This document shows positions 56,428-64,000 of a DNA stretch of 64,000 nucleotides, piece by piece. The notes under the pieces were generated by a model. It saw only the letters and a program-made list of their open reading frames with translations. It ran no database searches and was not told the DNA's origin. Both the position numbers and the translations under genes were made by a program. Every line of letters starts with the position of its first letter. Position 1 is the first letter of the stretch. The stretch comes from Niveispirillum cyanobacteriorum (GTDB lineage Bacteria; Pseudomonadota; Alphaproteobacteria; Azospirillales; Azospirillaceae). The stretch spans positions 310,001 to 374,000 of the forward strand of contig NZ_CP025613.1 of NCBI RefSeq assembly GCF_002868735.1. The letters are read 5' to 3'.

Positions 56428-57204
56428 TCATTGCCCGTCATAGCGGATGGCCTTCGCCGCTTCCGCTGACAGGATGAAGCCGATCGGTCGCTCGCTTTCC
56501 TCGCGCAGATGGGCGATCAGACTGGCCGTACGGGCCAGCAGCGATATGCCTTTCAATGCGGGCAGCGGGAACCCGGCATCCAGCATCACCGCCGGGATGG
56601 CGCCGTTCACATTGATGGGCAAATCCCGTCCGAACGCCGTCGGAAGTGCGGCCTTTACAGCGCGCAAGGCGGCCACATGCGCCCCTGATATGCCGCGTTC
56701 GTCCGCAAGACCCAGAAGCCGATGCGCGCGCGGGTCACCGCCACTATGCTGAGGATGGCCAAAGCCAGGAATGGCGCGCTTCACGGCCCGGTACTCGTTC
56801 AGCTTCGTTGTTACCACCGGCTCCAGCGCAGTTGCCCCAGCACCTTCCACCAGATCGGCCAGGAACCGGCCCGCCACCTCTGCACTGCCTAAAACCACAC
56901 TGCCGCAACCGGACAGACCCGCTGCGACAGCGCCTTGCATGGCCTCCGGGGCGGCGGCATAGGTCATGCGGGCGGCCACCACGCTGGGCACCAATCCATG
57001 TTCAGCGATGGCGGCCAGTACGGCATCTGCCATGAAGCGCTGATCGTCGCTGGGTGTGTTGCCGGTGACCAGCAGCCAGAAATAGCTGGTAAAGTCCATC
57101 CGACCGATGATCTGCCCGCACAGATCCAGCCCCCGGACCCGGATGCTCTCTGCGTCAGACGTGCAGATGGCACTGAAAGGCTGGTCGGTCTTGCCGATAC
57201 GCAT
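56428..57204 (-). CDS. Citryl-CoA lyase-like protein of the citrate synthase superfamily
   Basis: The 258-residue protein corresponds to the large-domain part of citrate synthase, as in short citryl-CoA lyases. It has AVAAGLSGCGSVVLG near 92-106 and the hallmark PGFGHPQHSGGDPRA near 146-160 (His150), with VNGAIPAVMLDAGFP late. The His-rich site of true citrate synthases around GSVVLG is changed to non-His residues. It should cleave or form a citryl-CoA-like thioester. It diverges from a CaiB-type CoA-transferase gene across an IclR-type operator, so the two probably act in one pathway. Confidence 0.82.
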   Translation of the reverse strand: MRIGKTDQPFSAICTSDAESIRVRGLDLCGQIIGRMDFTSYFWLLVTGNTPSDDQRFMADAVLAAIAEHGLVPSVVAARMTYAAAPEAMQGAVAAGLSGCGSVVLGSAEVAGRFLADLVEGAGATALEPVVTTKLNEYRAVKRAIPGFGHPQHSGGDPRAHRLLGLADERGISGAHVAALRAVKAALPTAFGRDLPINVNGAIPAVMLDAGFPLPALKGISLLARTASLIAHLREESERPIGFILSAEAAKAIRYDGQ

Positions 57205-57270
57205 GGGGATGCTCCCGTCACTGCTGATCCGCCGCCAGCTAACGCCCGGTCCGGTCGCTTGGCAAGAAAA

Positions 57271-57302
57271 TTCGATTATCGAAGTTGATTTCGATTGTCG
57301 AA
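57271..57302. promoter_or_regulatory. Two IclR-type palindromes 19 bp apart in the divergent promoter
   Basis: TTCGATTATCGAA (57271-57283) and TTCGATTGTCGAA (57290-57302) start exactly 19 bp apart. They lie between the lyase-like gene and the CoA-transferase gene. The same box recurs at 59517-59567. They are likely sites for the IclR protein encoded at 58608. Confidence 0.75.
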
Positions 57303-57313
57303 GTCGCTATACC
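57285..57313 (+). promoter_or_regulatory. Candidate promoter for the CoA-transferase gene
   Basis: TTGATT (57285-57290), 17 bp, then TATACC (57308-57313). The second TTCGATnnTCGAA box occupies the spacer and overlaps the -35. Binding there would block RNA polymerase, consistent with repression by an IclR protein. Confidence 0.5.
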
Positions 57314-57407
57314 GGGTAATGGATGTTGCGGCGGTGGCCGCCTGGCCGGTGCGTTCCACCCGCCTGTGACCCCCGCGCCTGCGGTCCTTCCCTGATCGGA
57401 GCATGAG

Positions 57408-58538
57408 ATGGCAAAAGTCCTGAAGGATGTCAGGGTATTGGAAATGGGCACCTTCATTACGGGGCCGGCGGCGGGAATGCTGCTGGCCGACCTGGGTGCC
57501 GATGTCATCAAGATTGAGCAACCGGGGACAGGCGATCCGTTTCGCGCCTTCAAGGGTGGACTCTACAGCCCGCATTTCCAGACCTACAATCGCAACAAGC
57601 GCTCCATCACTCTGGACACCCGCGAAGCGGCGGGACGTGACCAACTGGACGCGCTTGTCGCTGACGCGGATATTTTCATCCAGAATTTCCGACCGGGTGC
57701 GGCGACCAAGCTGAATGTCGACGCCGACCGGCTGCGCGCGTTGAATCCGCGCCTGATCTACTGTGCCATTTCTGGCTTTGGCGCCACCGGCCCCGACAGC
57801 CAGCGGCCCGCCTTCGACACCGTGGCGCAGGCGGCCAGCGGTTTCCTGCGCCTGGTGCTGAATCCCCAGAACCCGCGTGTCGTGGGCCCGGCCCTGGCCG
57901 ATGCGATTACGGGCTTCTATGCTGCCTACGGTATCCTGGGTGCCCTGCATGAACGCAACCGAACCGGCCAGGGGCGTCTGGTCGAACTGTCCATGCTGGA
58001 GGCCATGTGCCATTTCAACCTGGATGACTTCACCCATTATTTCGCCGCCGATCAGGTCATGGGGCCATACAGTCGGCCATCGGTGTCCCAATCCTATGTG
58101 TTTGTCTGTGCGGACGGGAAATGGATCGCCCTGCATATGTCGTCGCCCCCGAAATTCTGGGAAGGCTTGGCCCAGGCCGTGGAATGGCCGGACATGTTGC
58201 AGCATCCCGAATTCGCCGACCGCCAGTCGCGGATCGCAAACTACGAAAAGGTGGTCGAGCGTCTGGCCCCCATCTTTCGCAGCCGCACCCTGTCGGACTG
58301 GTGCGAGCGGTTGAGCCGCCTGGACGTCCCGCACTCCCCTGTGCATGACGCGGCGGCGGCGCTGGCCACCGATCAGGCGCGGCATCTGGATCTGCGGGTG
58401 GAGGCGGAACATCCCAGTATGGGTCGGTTCCGCACTGTCCGCTGCCCCCTTTCCTTTGATGGGGAACGCGATCTGGCCATCACCCCGCCCCCTGTCCTGG
58501 GCCAGCATAATGCGGAGATTCTGGGCGATCCGGTTTAA
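57408..58538 (+). CDS. CaiB/BaiF-type (family III) CoA-transferase
   Basis: The 376-residue protein begins VRVLEMGTFITGPAAGMLLADLGADVIKIE (8-37) and has NRNKRSITLD, FDTVAQAASGFL near 136-147 and a GRLVELSMLEA segment. In formyl-CoA transferase the corresponding SMQDA holds the catalytic Asp; here it is Glu198. Family members swap CoA between carboxylates or racemise acyl-CoAs. In this position it would activate a carboxylic acid for the divergent lyase-like protein. The IclR gene follows 69 bp later. Confidence 0.88.
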   Translation: MAKVLKDVRVLEMGTFITGPAAGMLLADLGADVIKIEQPGTGDPFRAFKGGLYSPHFQTYNRNKRSITLDTREAAGRDQLDALVADADIFIQNFRPGAATKLNVDADRLRALNPRLIYCAISGFGATGPDSQRPAFDTVAQAASGFLRLVLNPQNPRVVGPALADAITGFYAAYGILGALHERNRTGQGRLVELSMLEAMCHFNLDDFTHYFAADQVMGPYSRPSVSQSYVFVCADGKWIALHMSSPPKFWEGLAQAVEWPDMLQHPEFADRQSRIANYEKVVERLAPIFRSRTLSDWCERLSRLDVPHSPVHDAAAALATDQARHLDLRVEAEHPSMGRFRTVRCPLSFDGERDLAITPPPVLGQHNAEILGDPV

Positions 58539-58607
58539 GTTCTGGCAGCCGGCCTAGCCTCCGGTTATAGCTGGCCGGCGGGCAAGTCGGCGCACGGGAC
58601 GGACGGT

Positions 58608-59441
58608 ATGGCGGACAATGGGGTCAGGGGCGATGGCGCGGCCGAGCGGGAAAAGGACCCCGAATATCTGCTGACGCTGGAACGTGGCCTGACGGTCCTG
58701 CGCTCTTTCAATCAGCAGCGTCCCGAGATGCAATTGTCGGAAGTGGCCGCCGCCACCGGCCTCAGCCCGGCTGTGGCCCGCCGCTGCCTCAATACGCTGG
58801 TGGCGTTGGGCTATGTCGGACGGCACGGAAGGCGGTTCCTGCTGCGACCGGAGGTGCTGGTCTTCGGGTCGGCTTACCTGGCCTCGATGAACCTCGAACA
58901 GGTGGTGACGCCGCACCTCCAGTCCCTGCGTGATGAAACGGGCGACAGTGCCTCCATGGCCACGCTGTCTGGACCGGATATCCTCTATCTCGTCCACGTA
59001 TCAACCAACCGCCATATCCGTCTGGGGGCCAGTGTCGGCACCCGCTATCCGGCCCATGCCACCTCGCTGGGCAAGGTGCTGCTGGCGTTTGAGCCGGAAA
59101 AGCTGCTGGAAGACTATCTGGCAACGGCAACGCTGCATCGCTTCACCGAACGTACGCTCACCAACCGCGAGGAACTGACGGCGCGGCTGCTGCGCGTGCG
59201 GGAACTGGGATATGATTCAGCGCTGGATGAGCTGGATTATGGCATCGTGTCTGTTGCGGTGCCGGTGCGGGACAAGGATGGCAATGTCTGCGCCTCCATC
59301 AACTGTTCCACCTCCACCACCCGCATCTCCCAGGATGAGTTGGTGCGTACCCGGTTGCCGCTGCTACGCCGTGCCGCCCGCGATATCGAACTGTCTTTGC
59401 AGCAATGGCCCTTCTTGATGCACTCGTTGGCCCGCGGCTGA
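58608..59441 (+). CDS. IclR-family transcriptional regulator
   Basis: The 277-residue protein has an N-terminal wHTH at about 22-85 (QLSEVAAATGLSPAVARRCLNTLVALGYV). An effector domain follows (about 100-265) with AHATSLGKVLLAF, RVRELGYDSALDELDYGIVSVAVPV and NVCASINCSTSTTR. It resembles PcaR/PobR-type regulators of aromatic degradation. A strong terminator follows it. Phased TTCGATnnTCGAA boxes precede both the CoA-transferase gene (with the lyase) and the TonB receptor, which are the natural candidates for its regulon. Confidence 0.92.
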   Translation: MADNGVRGDGAAEREKDPEYLLTLERGLTVLRSFNQQRPEMQLSEVAAATGLSPAVARRCLNTLVALGYVGRHGRRFLLRPEVLVFGSAYLASMNLEQVVTPHLQSLRDETGDSASMATLSGPDILYLVHVSTNRHIRLGASVGTRYPAHATSLGKVLLAFEPEKLLEDYLATATLHRFTERTLTNREELTARLLRVRELGYDSALDELDYGIVSVAVPVRDKDGNVCASINCSTSTTRISQDELVRTRLPLLRRAARDIELSLQQWPFLMHSLARG

Positions 59442-59470
59442 TACCTGCCATCCACAGCGGTCTCTGAACG

Positions 59471-59500
59471 ACGCCCCGGTTCCTTGCCGGGGCGTTTTTT
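59471..59500 (+). terminator. Rho-independent terminator of the IclR gene
   Basis: ACGCCCCGG (59471-59479) pairs with CCGGGGCGT (59487-59495) over a 7-base loop and runs into TTTTTT (59495-59500). It lies 30 bp after the IclR stop. Confidence 0.92.
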
Positions 59501-59516
59501 GTTGCCTGCGTGGAAC

Positions 59517-59567
59517 TTCGATAAACGGAAAAAACTTCGAAGATCGAACTTGACTTCGATAATCGAA
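59517..59567. promoter_or_regulatory. Three IclR-type boxes 19 bp apart upstream of the TonB receptor
   Basis: A degenerate TTCGATAAACGGA (59517) is followed by TTCGAAGATCGAA (59536-59548) and TTCGATAATCGAA (59555-59567). The starts are spaced 19 and 19 bp. TTGACT at 59550-59555 overlaps the third box, matching the -35 position seen at 57285. A TAGATT at 59571 is a possible weak -10. Confidence 0.75.
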
Positions 59568-59699
59568 ACATAGATTGTCCATGGCACGGGCAACGACCCG
59601 TGTGGACGCGATATGTCGCGGATCCAGTTCGCATCGGCCGCCGCAAGAACGAACCGCGCCGTGCGCCATCAATGACAAATGACGAACGGGAGGTTTTGC

Positions 59700-61886
59700 A
59701 TGGCACGTTCCTCTTGGCGCTTCGGCTCTCTGGCCGGTGTCTCGGCTCTGGCGCTGGCAGCCACCGGCCCCGCATCGGCTCAGTCCACAAACCAGGCTGG
59801 CGCCTCAACCATCGAAGAGGTGGTGGTAACCGGCCTGCGCCGCCCACAGGCACAGCAGAATGTGCCTGCTGCTGTTACTGCCTTCACCGCCGACGCCATC
59901 GAGATGGCCGGCATTGAGAAGCCGGCCGATTTCATCGACCTGACCTCTAACGTCACGCTGGTGGAAACGCAGAATGCCGGCAATGCCTTCATCATTATTC
60001 GTGGCATCACCCAGGCCCGTAACAGCGAGCCATCCGTTGCCGTGATTGTCGATGGTGTGCAACAGGTGAACGCCGCGCAGTTCAGCCAGGAACTGTTCGA
60101 TATCGATCAGATTGAGGTGCTTAAAGGTCCCCAAGGCGCGCTTTATGGCCGTAACGCCATCGGCGGCGCCATCGTAATCCGCACGAAACAGCCAACCGAC
60201 ACGTTCGACACACGGGTCAAGGTGGGTGTGGAAAACGGCTTCGGCTATTCCGCCCGCGCTGGCATCAGCGGACCTTTGTCGGAAAAGGTGAAATTCCGGC
60301 TGGCCGGGTCCTATGTGAACAGCGACGGCCTGATCCGCAACGCTTACCTGGATGAAAAGGCTGACCCGTATGAGGATTTGTCCCTGCGCGGAACCCTGCT
60401 GTTCCAGCCGACGGACAATCTGACGGTCGATCTGCGGGGGTCCGTGTCGCGGTTGCGCACACAGGCGCTGTATTTCAACATCGTCAATGATGTGAACAAT
60501 ACCAGCCTGCCGGTGCGCGTGAACAATCCCGGTCAGAATGACCGCGACATGAACGGCACCTCGCTGCGCGTCGCCTATGAAACCGACGCCGGTACGCTGA
60601 CGTCCGTCACCTCCTATGATCAGGTGAAGGAAATTCTGACTGGTGACGCGTTCGACTTCCTGCCCATCACGGAAAGCCTGTTCTATCAGATCCTGGGGTT
60701 CGACCTGAACCAGAGCCAATATCTGAATGTGAAGGCCTGGAGCGAGGAGATACGCTTTGCGTCGCCCACCGACCAGCCGTTTCAATGGAGCGTGGGCGGC
60801 TACATGATCGGTACCAAGCGCTATATCTCCACTGGCAATATGATCGACCGCGGGCAGGGGGTGTTTCCCGTCTACCGCACGCCCAGTACCAATCCACGCA
60901 ATCCGCAATTCTCCTTCCTGGCCGACGCCCAAGATAATTTCGCCTGGGCCCTGTTCGGCAGCACGTCCTATGATCTATCAGAGAAGCTGACCGCCGACCT
61001 GTCACTGCGCTATGACAAGGACAAGCGCGAAAATACGACGCTGACCCCCACCGCCTACCTGCCCAATGTCGCCGGGTTCCCGGCAGGGCGCAGCGGGGAG
61101 GTGCGCAACGAAACCTTCACCTCCTGGCAGCCAAAAGCGACGCTGACCTACAAGGCCGATGAGGCGCTGACGCTTTACACCGGCTATTCCAAAGGCTTCC
61201 GCAGCGGCGGGTTCAACCAGACCGGGGTAGGGGCGGTCGCGGCAGCCAATGGCATTCTCGGTGTGTCGGATGTGTTCAAGGCGGAAACGGCCAGCACGCT
61301 GGAGGCGGGGTTCAAGTCGCAGCTGATGGACCGGAGGCTGCGTCTGAACGGCTCCGTCTACAACACCATCTCTGACAATTCCTATTTCTTCGTCTTCCTG
61401 GCGGCCAATTCCACTCAGAACCTGGGCAATGTGCCGGAAACCCGCCTGCGCGGGTTCGAACTGGATGCAACGGCCTTCCTGACGACGGGTCTGCAGGTCA
61501 ATCTGGGCTTCGGTTTCACCGACAGCAAGATCAAGGAATTCGCGGACCCGACCGTGCTGGGCAACGAGGCGCCGCTGATTTCCCGCTACACGTTCAACAT
61601 GGGTGTGCAGTACAGCACCGAACTGAGCGATAGCGGCCTGACGGGCACGGCGCGGGCTGATTATCGGCGTATCGGCAAGACCTGGTTCGATATCCAGAAC
61701 AGCACCGTGCGCGACCCGCTGGACCTTGTCGATGTCCGGCTGGGTATCGAAGGGGAGGGCTGGAACCTGTCCGCTTATTCCGACAATCTGTTCAACAAGA
61801 AGTACAATGCTGAGTTCTCGCCTGGCGGTTTCGTCTTCAAGGGACGGCCTCGCCGCTATGGTCTTGAAGCTGGCGTGAAGTTCTGA
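59700..61886 (+). CDS. TonB-dependent receptor
   Basis: The ATG at 59700 follows GGGAGG with good spacing and starts a signal peptide ending GPASAQ; an ATG at 59679 is less likely. The product has 728 residues. The TonB box-like EEVVVTGLRR is near 38-47. The plug contains AFIIIRGITQARNSEPS and IEVLKGPQGALYGRNAIGGAI near 137-157. The barrel ends in YGLEAGVKF. Expression is probably controlled by the IclR boxes upstream. It heads a run of WrbA, VOC and hydrolase genes. Confidence 0.92.
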   Translation: MARSSWRFGSLAGVSALALAATGPASAQSTNQAGASTIEEVVVTGLRRPQAQQNVPAAVTAFTADAIEMAGIEKPADFIDLTSNVTLVETQNAGNAFIIIRGITQARNSEPSVAVIVDGVQQVNAAQFSQELFDIDQIEVLKGPQGALYGRNAIGGAIVIRTKQPTDTFDTRVKVGVENGFGYSARAGISGPLSEKVKFRLAGSYVNSDGLIRNAYLDEKADPYEDLSLRGTLLFQPTDNLTVDLRGSVSRLRTQALYFNIVNDVNNTSLPVRVNNPGQNDRDMNGTSLRVAYETDAGTLTSVTSYDQVKEILTGDAFDFLPITESLFYQILGFDLNQSQYLNVKAWSEEIRFASPTDQPFQWSVGGYMIGTKRYISTGNMIDRGQGVFPVYRTPSTNPRNPQFSFLADAQDNFAWALFGSTSYDLSEKLTADLSLRYDKDKRENTTLTPTAYLPNVAGFPAGRSGEVRNETFTSWQPKATLTYKADEALTLYTGYSKGFRSGGFNQTGVGAVAAANGILGVSDVFKAETASTLEAGFKSQLMDRRLRLNGSVYNTISDNSYFFVFLAANSTQNLGNVPETRLRGFELDATAFLTTGLQVNLGFGFTDSKIKEFADPTVLGNEAPLISRYTFNMGVQYSTELSDSGLTGTARADYRRIGKTWFDIQNSTVRDPLDLVDVRLGIEGEGWNLSAYSDNLFNKKYNAEFSPGGFVFKGRPRRYGLEAGVKF

Positions 61887-61913
61887 CCCACGGCCTTCGG
61901 AAGGGGACGATCC

Positions 61914-62516
61914 ATGGCAAAGGTACTTGTTCTTTATTACTCCAGCTACGGCCATATCGAGACCATGGCGGCCGTCATGGCTGAGGGCGCGCGGTCGGTG
62001 GCAGGGGCCGATGTCACGGTGAAACGCGTGCCGGAGCTGGTACCGGATGAGGTGGCAAGGGCCGCTGGCATCCGCCTGGATCAGGTGGCCCCCATCGCTA
62101 GCCCTGGCGAGCTGGGCGATTATGACGCCATCATCTTCGGCACGCCAACGCGCTTCGGCAATATGGCGGCACAGATGCGCAACTTCCTGGACCAGACGGG
62201 CGGGCTGTGGGCCAAGGGCGCTCTGATTGGCAAGGTGGGCAGCGTCTTCGTCTCCACCGCCAGCCAGCATGGCGGGCAGGAAACGACCATCACCTCCTTT
62301 CACACCACGCTGCTGCATCACGGCATGATCATTGTCGGCCTTCCCTATAGCTGGGCGGGTGCGACAAGGATGGATGAGGTCAGTGGCGGCACGCCCTATG
62401 GCGCCAGCACTTTGGCCGGCGCTGACGGGTCCCGCCAGCCCAGCGCCAACGAATTGGATGGCGCCCGCTTCCAGGGGCGTCATGTCACGGAAATCGCTAC
62501 ACGGCTGTTCGGCTGA
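61914..62516 (+). CDS. wrbA: NAD(P)H:quinone oxidoreductase, WrbA type
   Basis: The 200-residue protein is a flavodoxin-fold WrbA. It begins [17 protein letters not shown] (FMN phosphate loop, 3-19) and has [24 protein letters not shown] near 79-102 and [13 protein letters not shown] near 114-126. It reduces quinones by two electrons with NAD(P)H, avoiding semiquinones. In an aromatic-catabolic operon it may detoxify or process a quinone intermediate. It begins 28 bp after the TonB receptor gene (AAGGGGACGATCC upstream). Confidence 0.93.
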   Translation: MAKVLVLYYSSYGHIETMAAVMAEGARSVAGADVTVKRVPELVPDEVARAAGIRLDQVAPIASPGELGDYDAIIFGTPTRFGNMAAQMRNFLDQTGGLWAKGALIGKVGSVFVSTASQHGGQETTITSFHTTLLHHGMIIVGLPYSWAGATRMDEVSGGTPYGASTLAGADGSRQPSANELDGARFQGRHVTEIATRLFG

Positions 62517-62541
62517 AAGACTTGAGAGAGAGGATGCGACC

Positions 62542-63075
62542 ATGAGTGCGAAACTTCCCAATCGTCTGCACCACACCGCCTATGTCACCCGCGACCTGGA
62601 GGCGACGCGCCATTTCTATGAGGATGTGCTGGGTATTCCGCTGATCGCCACCTGGTGCGAGAAGGATATGCTGTTCGGTGCCGAACGCACCTATTGCCAT
62701 TGCTTCTTCGGGTTGGCGGATGGCAGTGCCCTGGCCTTTTTCCAGTTCGCCGAGCCTGAAGATCAGGCCCTATTCGGACCGCCCATGCCGGAATCCCCCT
62801 TCCATCATATCGCCCTGCATGTCGATGCCGACACCCAGGCACAGATCGAAAGCCGTATCCGCGCGGCGGGCTTTACCGAGCCCGACACCTACACGCTGGA
62901 ACATGGCTATTGTCGGTCGGTCTATATCAAGGACCCGAACGGCATGATCCTGGAATTCACCTATGACGCGCCGTCGGCGGCGGCCCTGGAACAGGCAAAG
63001 CGCGAAACGGCGCGGGCCGATCTGGCCCGCTGGCTGGGGGGTGACCGCAGCGTCAATAACACCTATCGTCATTGA
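62542..63075 (+). CDS. VOC-family (glyoxalase/type I extradiol dioxygenase fold) protein
   Basis: The start is the ATG at 62542 (AGAGAGGATGC upstream); the product has 177 residues. Two beta-alpha-beta-beta-beta modules are visible: HHTAYVTRDLEATRHFYEDVLG near 10-31 and FHHIALHVDADTQAQIE near 92-108, then VYIKDPNGMILEFTY near 132-146. His, His and Glu at the usual metal positions are present. It could be a dioxygenase, isomerase or glyoxalase. The last 30 residues are a helical extension. Its stop overlaps the next start by one base. Confidence 0.87.
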   Translation: MSAKLPNRLHHTAYVTRDLEATRHFYEDVLGIPLIATWCEKDMLFGAERTYCHCFFGLADGSALAFFQFAEPEDQALFGPPMPESPFHHIALHVDADTQAQIESRIRAAGFTEPDTYTLEHGYCRSVYIKDPNGMILEFTYDAPSAAALEQAKRETARADLARWLGGDRSVNNTYRH

Positions 63076-63866
63076 TGATGCAGACCCAGGTTGCCGTCGA
63101 CGGGGGAAGCCTGTCCGTGGAGATTGCCGGGGCCGGTAAACCGGTCCTAGTGATGCTCCATGGCTGGACGCTGGACCGGCGCATGTGGCGGCATCAGGTT
63201 CGGGGATTGTCGGATTGCGCCACCCTGCTACTGCCCGACCGGCGCGGCTTCGGAAGGTCGCAGGCGCCACCCGGATTGTTGCAGGAACCAGATGATATCC
63301 TGGCCTTGCTGGATCATTTCGGTTTGGCTTCTGCTATTCTCGTCGCGCATTCGCAGGCCGGGCGGGTGGCACTAACGGCGGCGGCCCGGCATCCGGAACG
63401 GGTTGCGGGCCTTGTCCTGCTGGCGGCGGCACATGATGCGGCACCGCCGGACCCTGTGACGGAACCTGCACTTCCCTTTGCGCAATTGGTGGAACATGTC
63501 AGGGCAGGAAACCTGCCAGCAGCGGTGACGCTGTGGCGGGACCATCCGATGCTGCGGACCGATGACGCGGAAACGTTCTTGCTGCTGGACGAGATGCTGG
63601 CCGATTACCAAGGTAGGGATCTGCTGTCGCCGCCCGCATTCTTGCCAGTGACGGATAAACTGCTGGCGACCATCACTTGCCCCAGTTTGGTGATGGTCGG
63701 GGATCTCGATACGCCGTCACGGATGGCGGCGGCACATCGGCTGTGTCAGGGGCTGCGGCGGGCAGCGATGCAGGTGTTTGTGCGAGCCGGGCACATGGCG
63801 AACATAAGCCACGCCGCTGCCGTCAATCAGGCGATCATAGAGTATGTCACCCGCAATTTCCGGTGA
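63075..63866 (+). CDS. Alpha/beta hydrolase
   Basis: The start is ATGATG at 63075, sharing a base with the VOC stop; the product has 263 residues. The fold is shown by VLVMLHGWTLDRRMW (24-38), the nucleophile VAHSQAGRVAL (Ser93), VMVGDLDTPSR with the acid, and RAGHMANISHAA with the catalytic His. It resembles haloperoxidase/esterase-type hydrolases of catabolic operons. It probably acts on the product of the VOC protein, the WrbA or the imported ester. Confidence 0.88.
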   Translation: MMQTQVAVDGGSLSVEIAGAGKPVLVMLHGWTLDRRMWRHQVRGLSDCATLLLPDRRGFGRSQAPPGLLQEPDDILALLDHFGLASAILVAHSQAGRVALTAAARHPERVAGLVLLAAAHDAAPPDPVTEPALPFAQLVEHVRAGNLPAAVTLWRDHPMLRTDDAETFLLLDEMLADYQGRDLLSPPAFLPVTDKLLATITCPSLVMVGDLDTPSRMAAAHRLCQGLRRAAMQVFVRAGHMANISHAAAVNQAIIEYVTRNFR

Positions 63867-64000
63867 AATTGCCCTCGTTCCTCCCTTTTCTCACAGAGAC
63901 TGGGGTCGGGTCCTCGCCTTGTTGAAGCCTGCACTTCTTTCTTAAAGTTCATGGTAATGTGGCTCCTATTCCGCAATCCGAAATGCGCGAAGACGCGTGG
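63867..64000. other. Right edge without a recognisable gene
   Basis: The last 134 bp show no supported gene, promoter or repeat. A short A/T-richer stretch near 63940-63970 may be part of a promoter of a gene beyond the window. Confidence 0.4.

Noticed and set aside
61002-62576. 524-residue open frame on the minus strand
   Set aside because: Antisense to a TonB receptor and wrbA, both with strong family signatures.

Overview
This is a GC-rich, densely packed bacterial chromosome segment with frequent 4-bp ATGA/GTGA overlaps. The mix of four TonB-dependent receptors, a ligABCIJKU-type protocatechuate 4,5-cleavage pathway, TPR-glycosyltransferases and an IclR/GntR/LysR regulator set points to an Alphaproteobacterium of the Azospirillaceae (Niveispirillum-like) or Sphingomonadales kind. 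That placement is an inference from gene content; no rRNA or other marker is present.

Region 1 (1-16.0 kb) is a glycosylation island. It holds a truncated GT2 enzyme, a GT4-TPR-GT17 fusion, three TPR proteins with GT9-like C-terminal domains, a SPINDLY/O-GlcNAc-transferase-like GT41 protein, a TPR-GT11-like protein, a 92-residue orphan, and one autotransporter placed in the middle. The layout suggests glycosylation of a surface protein, perhaps the autotransporter. An AAC(3)-fold acetyltransferase (16.1-16.9 kb), a large TonB receptor (17.1-20.1 kb) and a small MarR-like pair (20.3-20.9 kb) follow.

Region 2 (21-36.4 kb) is a first catabolic module. It has a divergent IclR regulator, then HyuA, a HyuB carrying a C-terminal acetone-carboxylase-gamma-like zinc domain, a dienelactone-hydrolase-like protein, two tandem alpha/beta hydrolases (the first without its catalytic His), a two-subunit LigB/LigA-like extradiol dioxygenase, a class II aldolase/decarboxylase, a TonB receptor and an aromatic-acid MFS transporter. 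A convergent GntR regulator and a cupin follow.

Region 3 (36.5-48.3 kb) is a second module: TonB receptor, class C serine hydrolase, SDR, spinster-like MFS, BKACE (beta-keto acid cleavage enzyme), a second HyuA/HyuB pair, SDR, and a CMD/AhpD-like protein. One reading is alcohol to ketone (SDR), ketone to beta-keto acid (HyuAB), then thiolytic cleavage with acetyl-CoA (BKACE).

Region 4 (48.3-56.3 kb) encodes every enzyme of the protocatechuate 4,5-cleavage pathway in two divergent units, ligK-ligU-ligI and dehydrogenase-ligJ-ligA-ligB-ligC. They flank a LysR regulator with two tandem HTH domains. Two nearly identical T-N11-A boxes bracket that regulator gene.

Region 5 (56.4-63.9 kb) has a citryl-CoA-lyase-like protein divergent from a CaiB-type CoA-transferase, an IclR regulator, a TonB receptor, WrbA, a VOC protein and an alpha/beta hydrolase. 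Palindromes of the TTCGATnnTCGAA type, repeated at exactly 19-bp intervals, lie in both promoter regions and probably define the regulon of this IclR protein. Overall, regions 2, 3 and 5 look like peripheral modules for uptake and conversion of lignin-type or plant aromatics, which could feed the central lig pathway of region 4.
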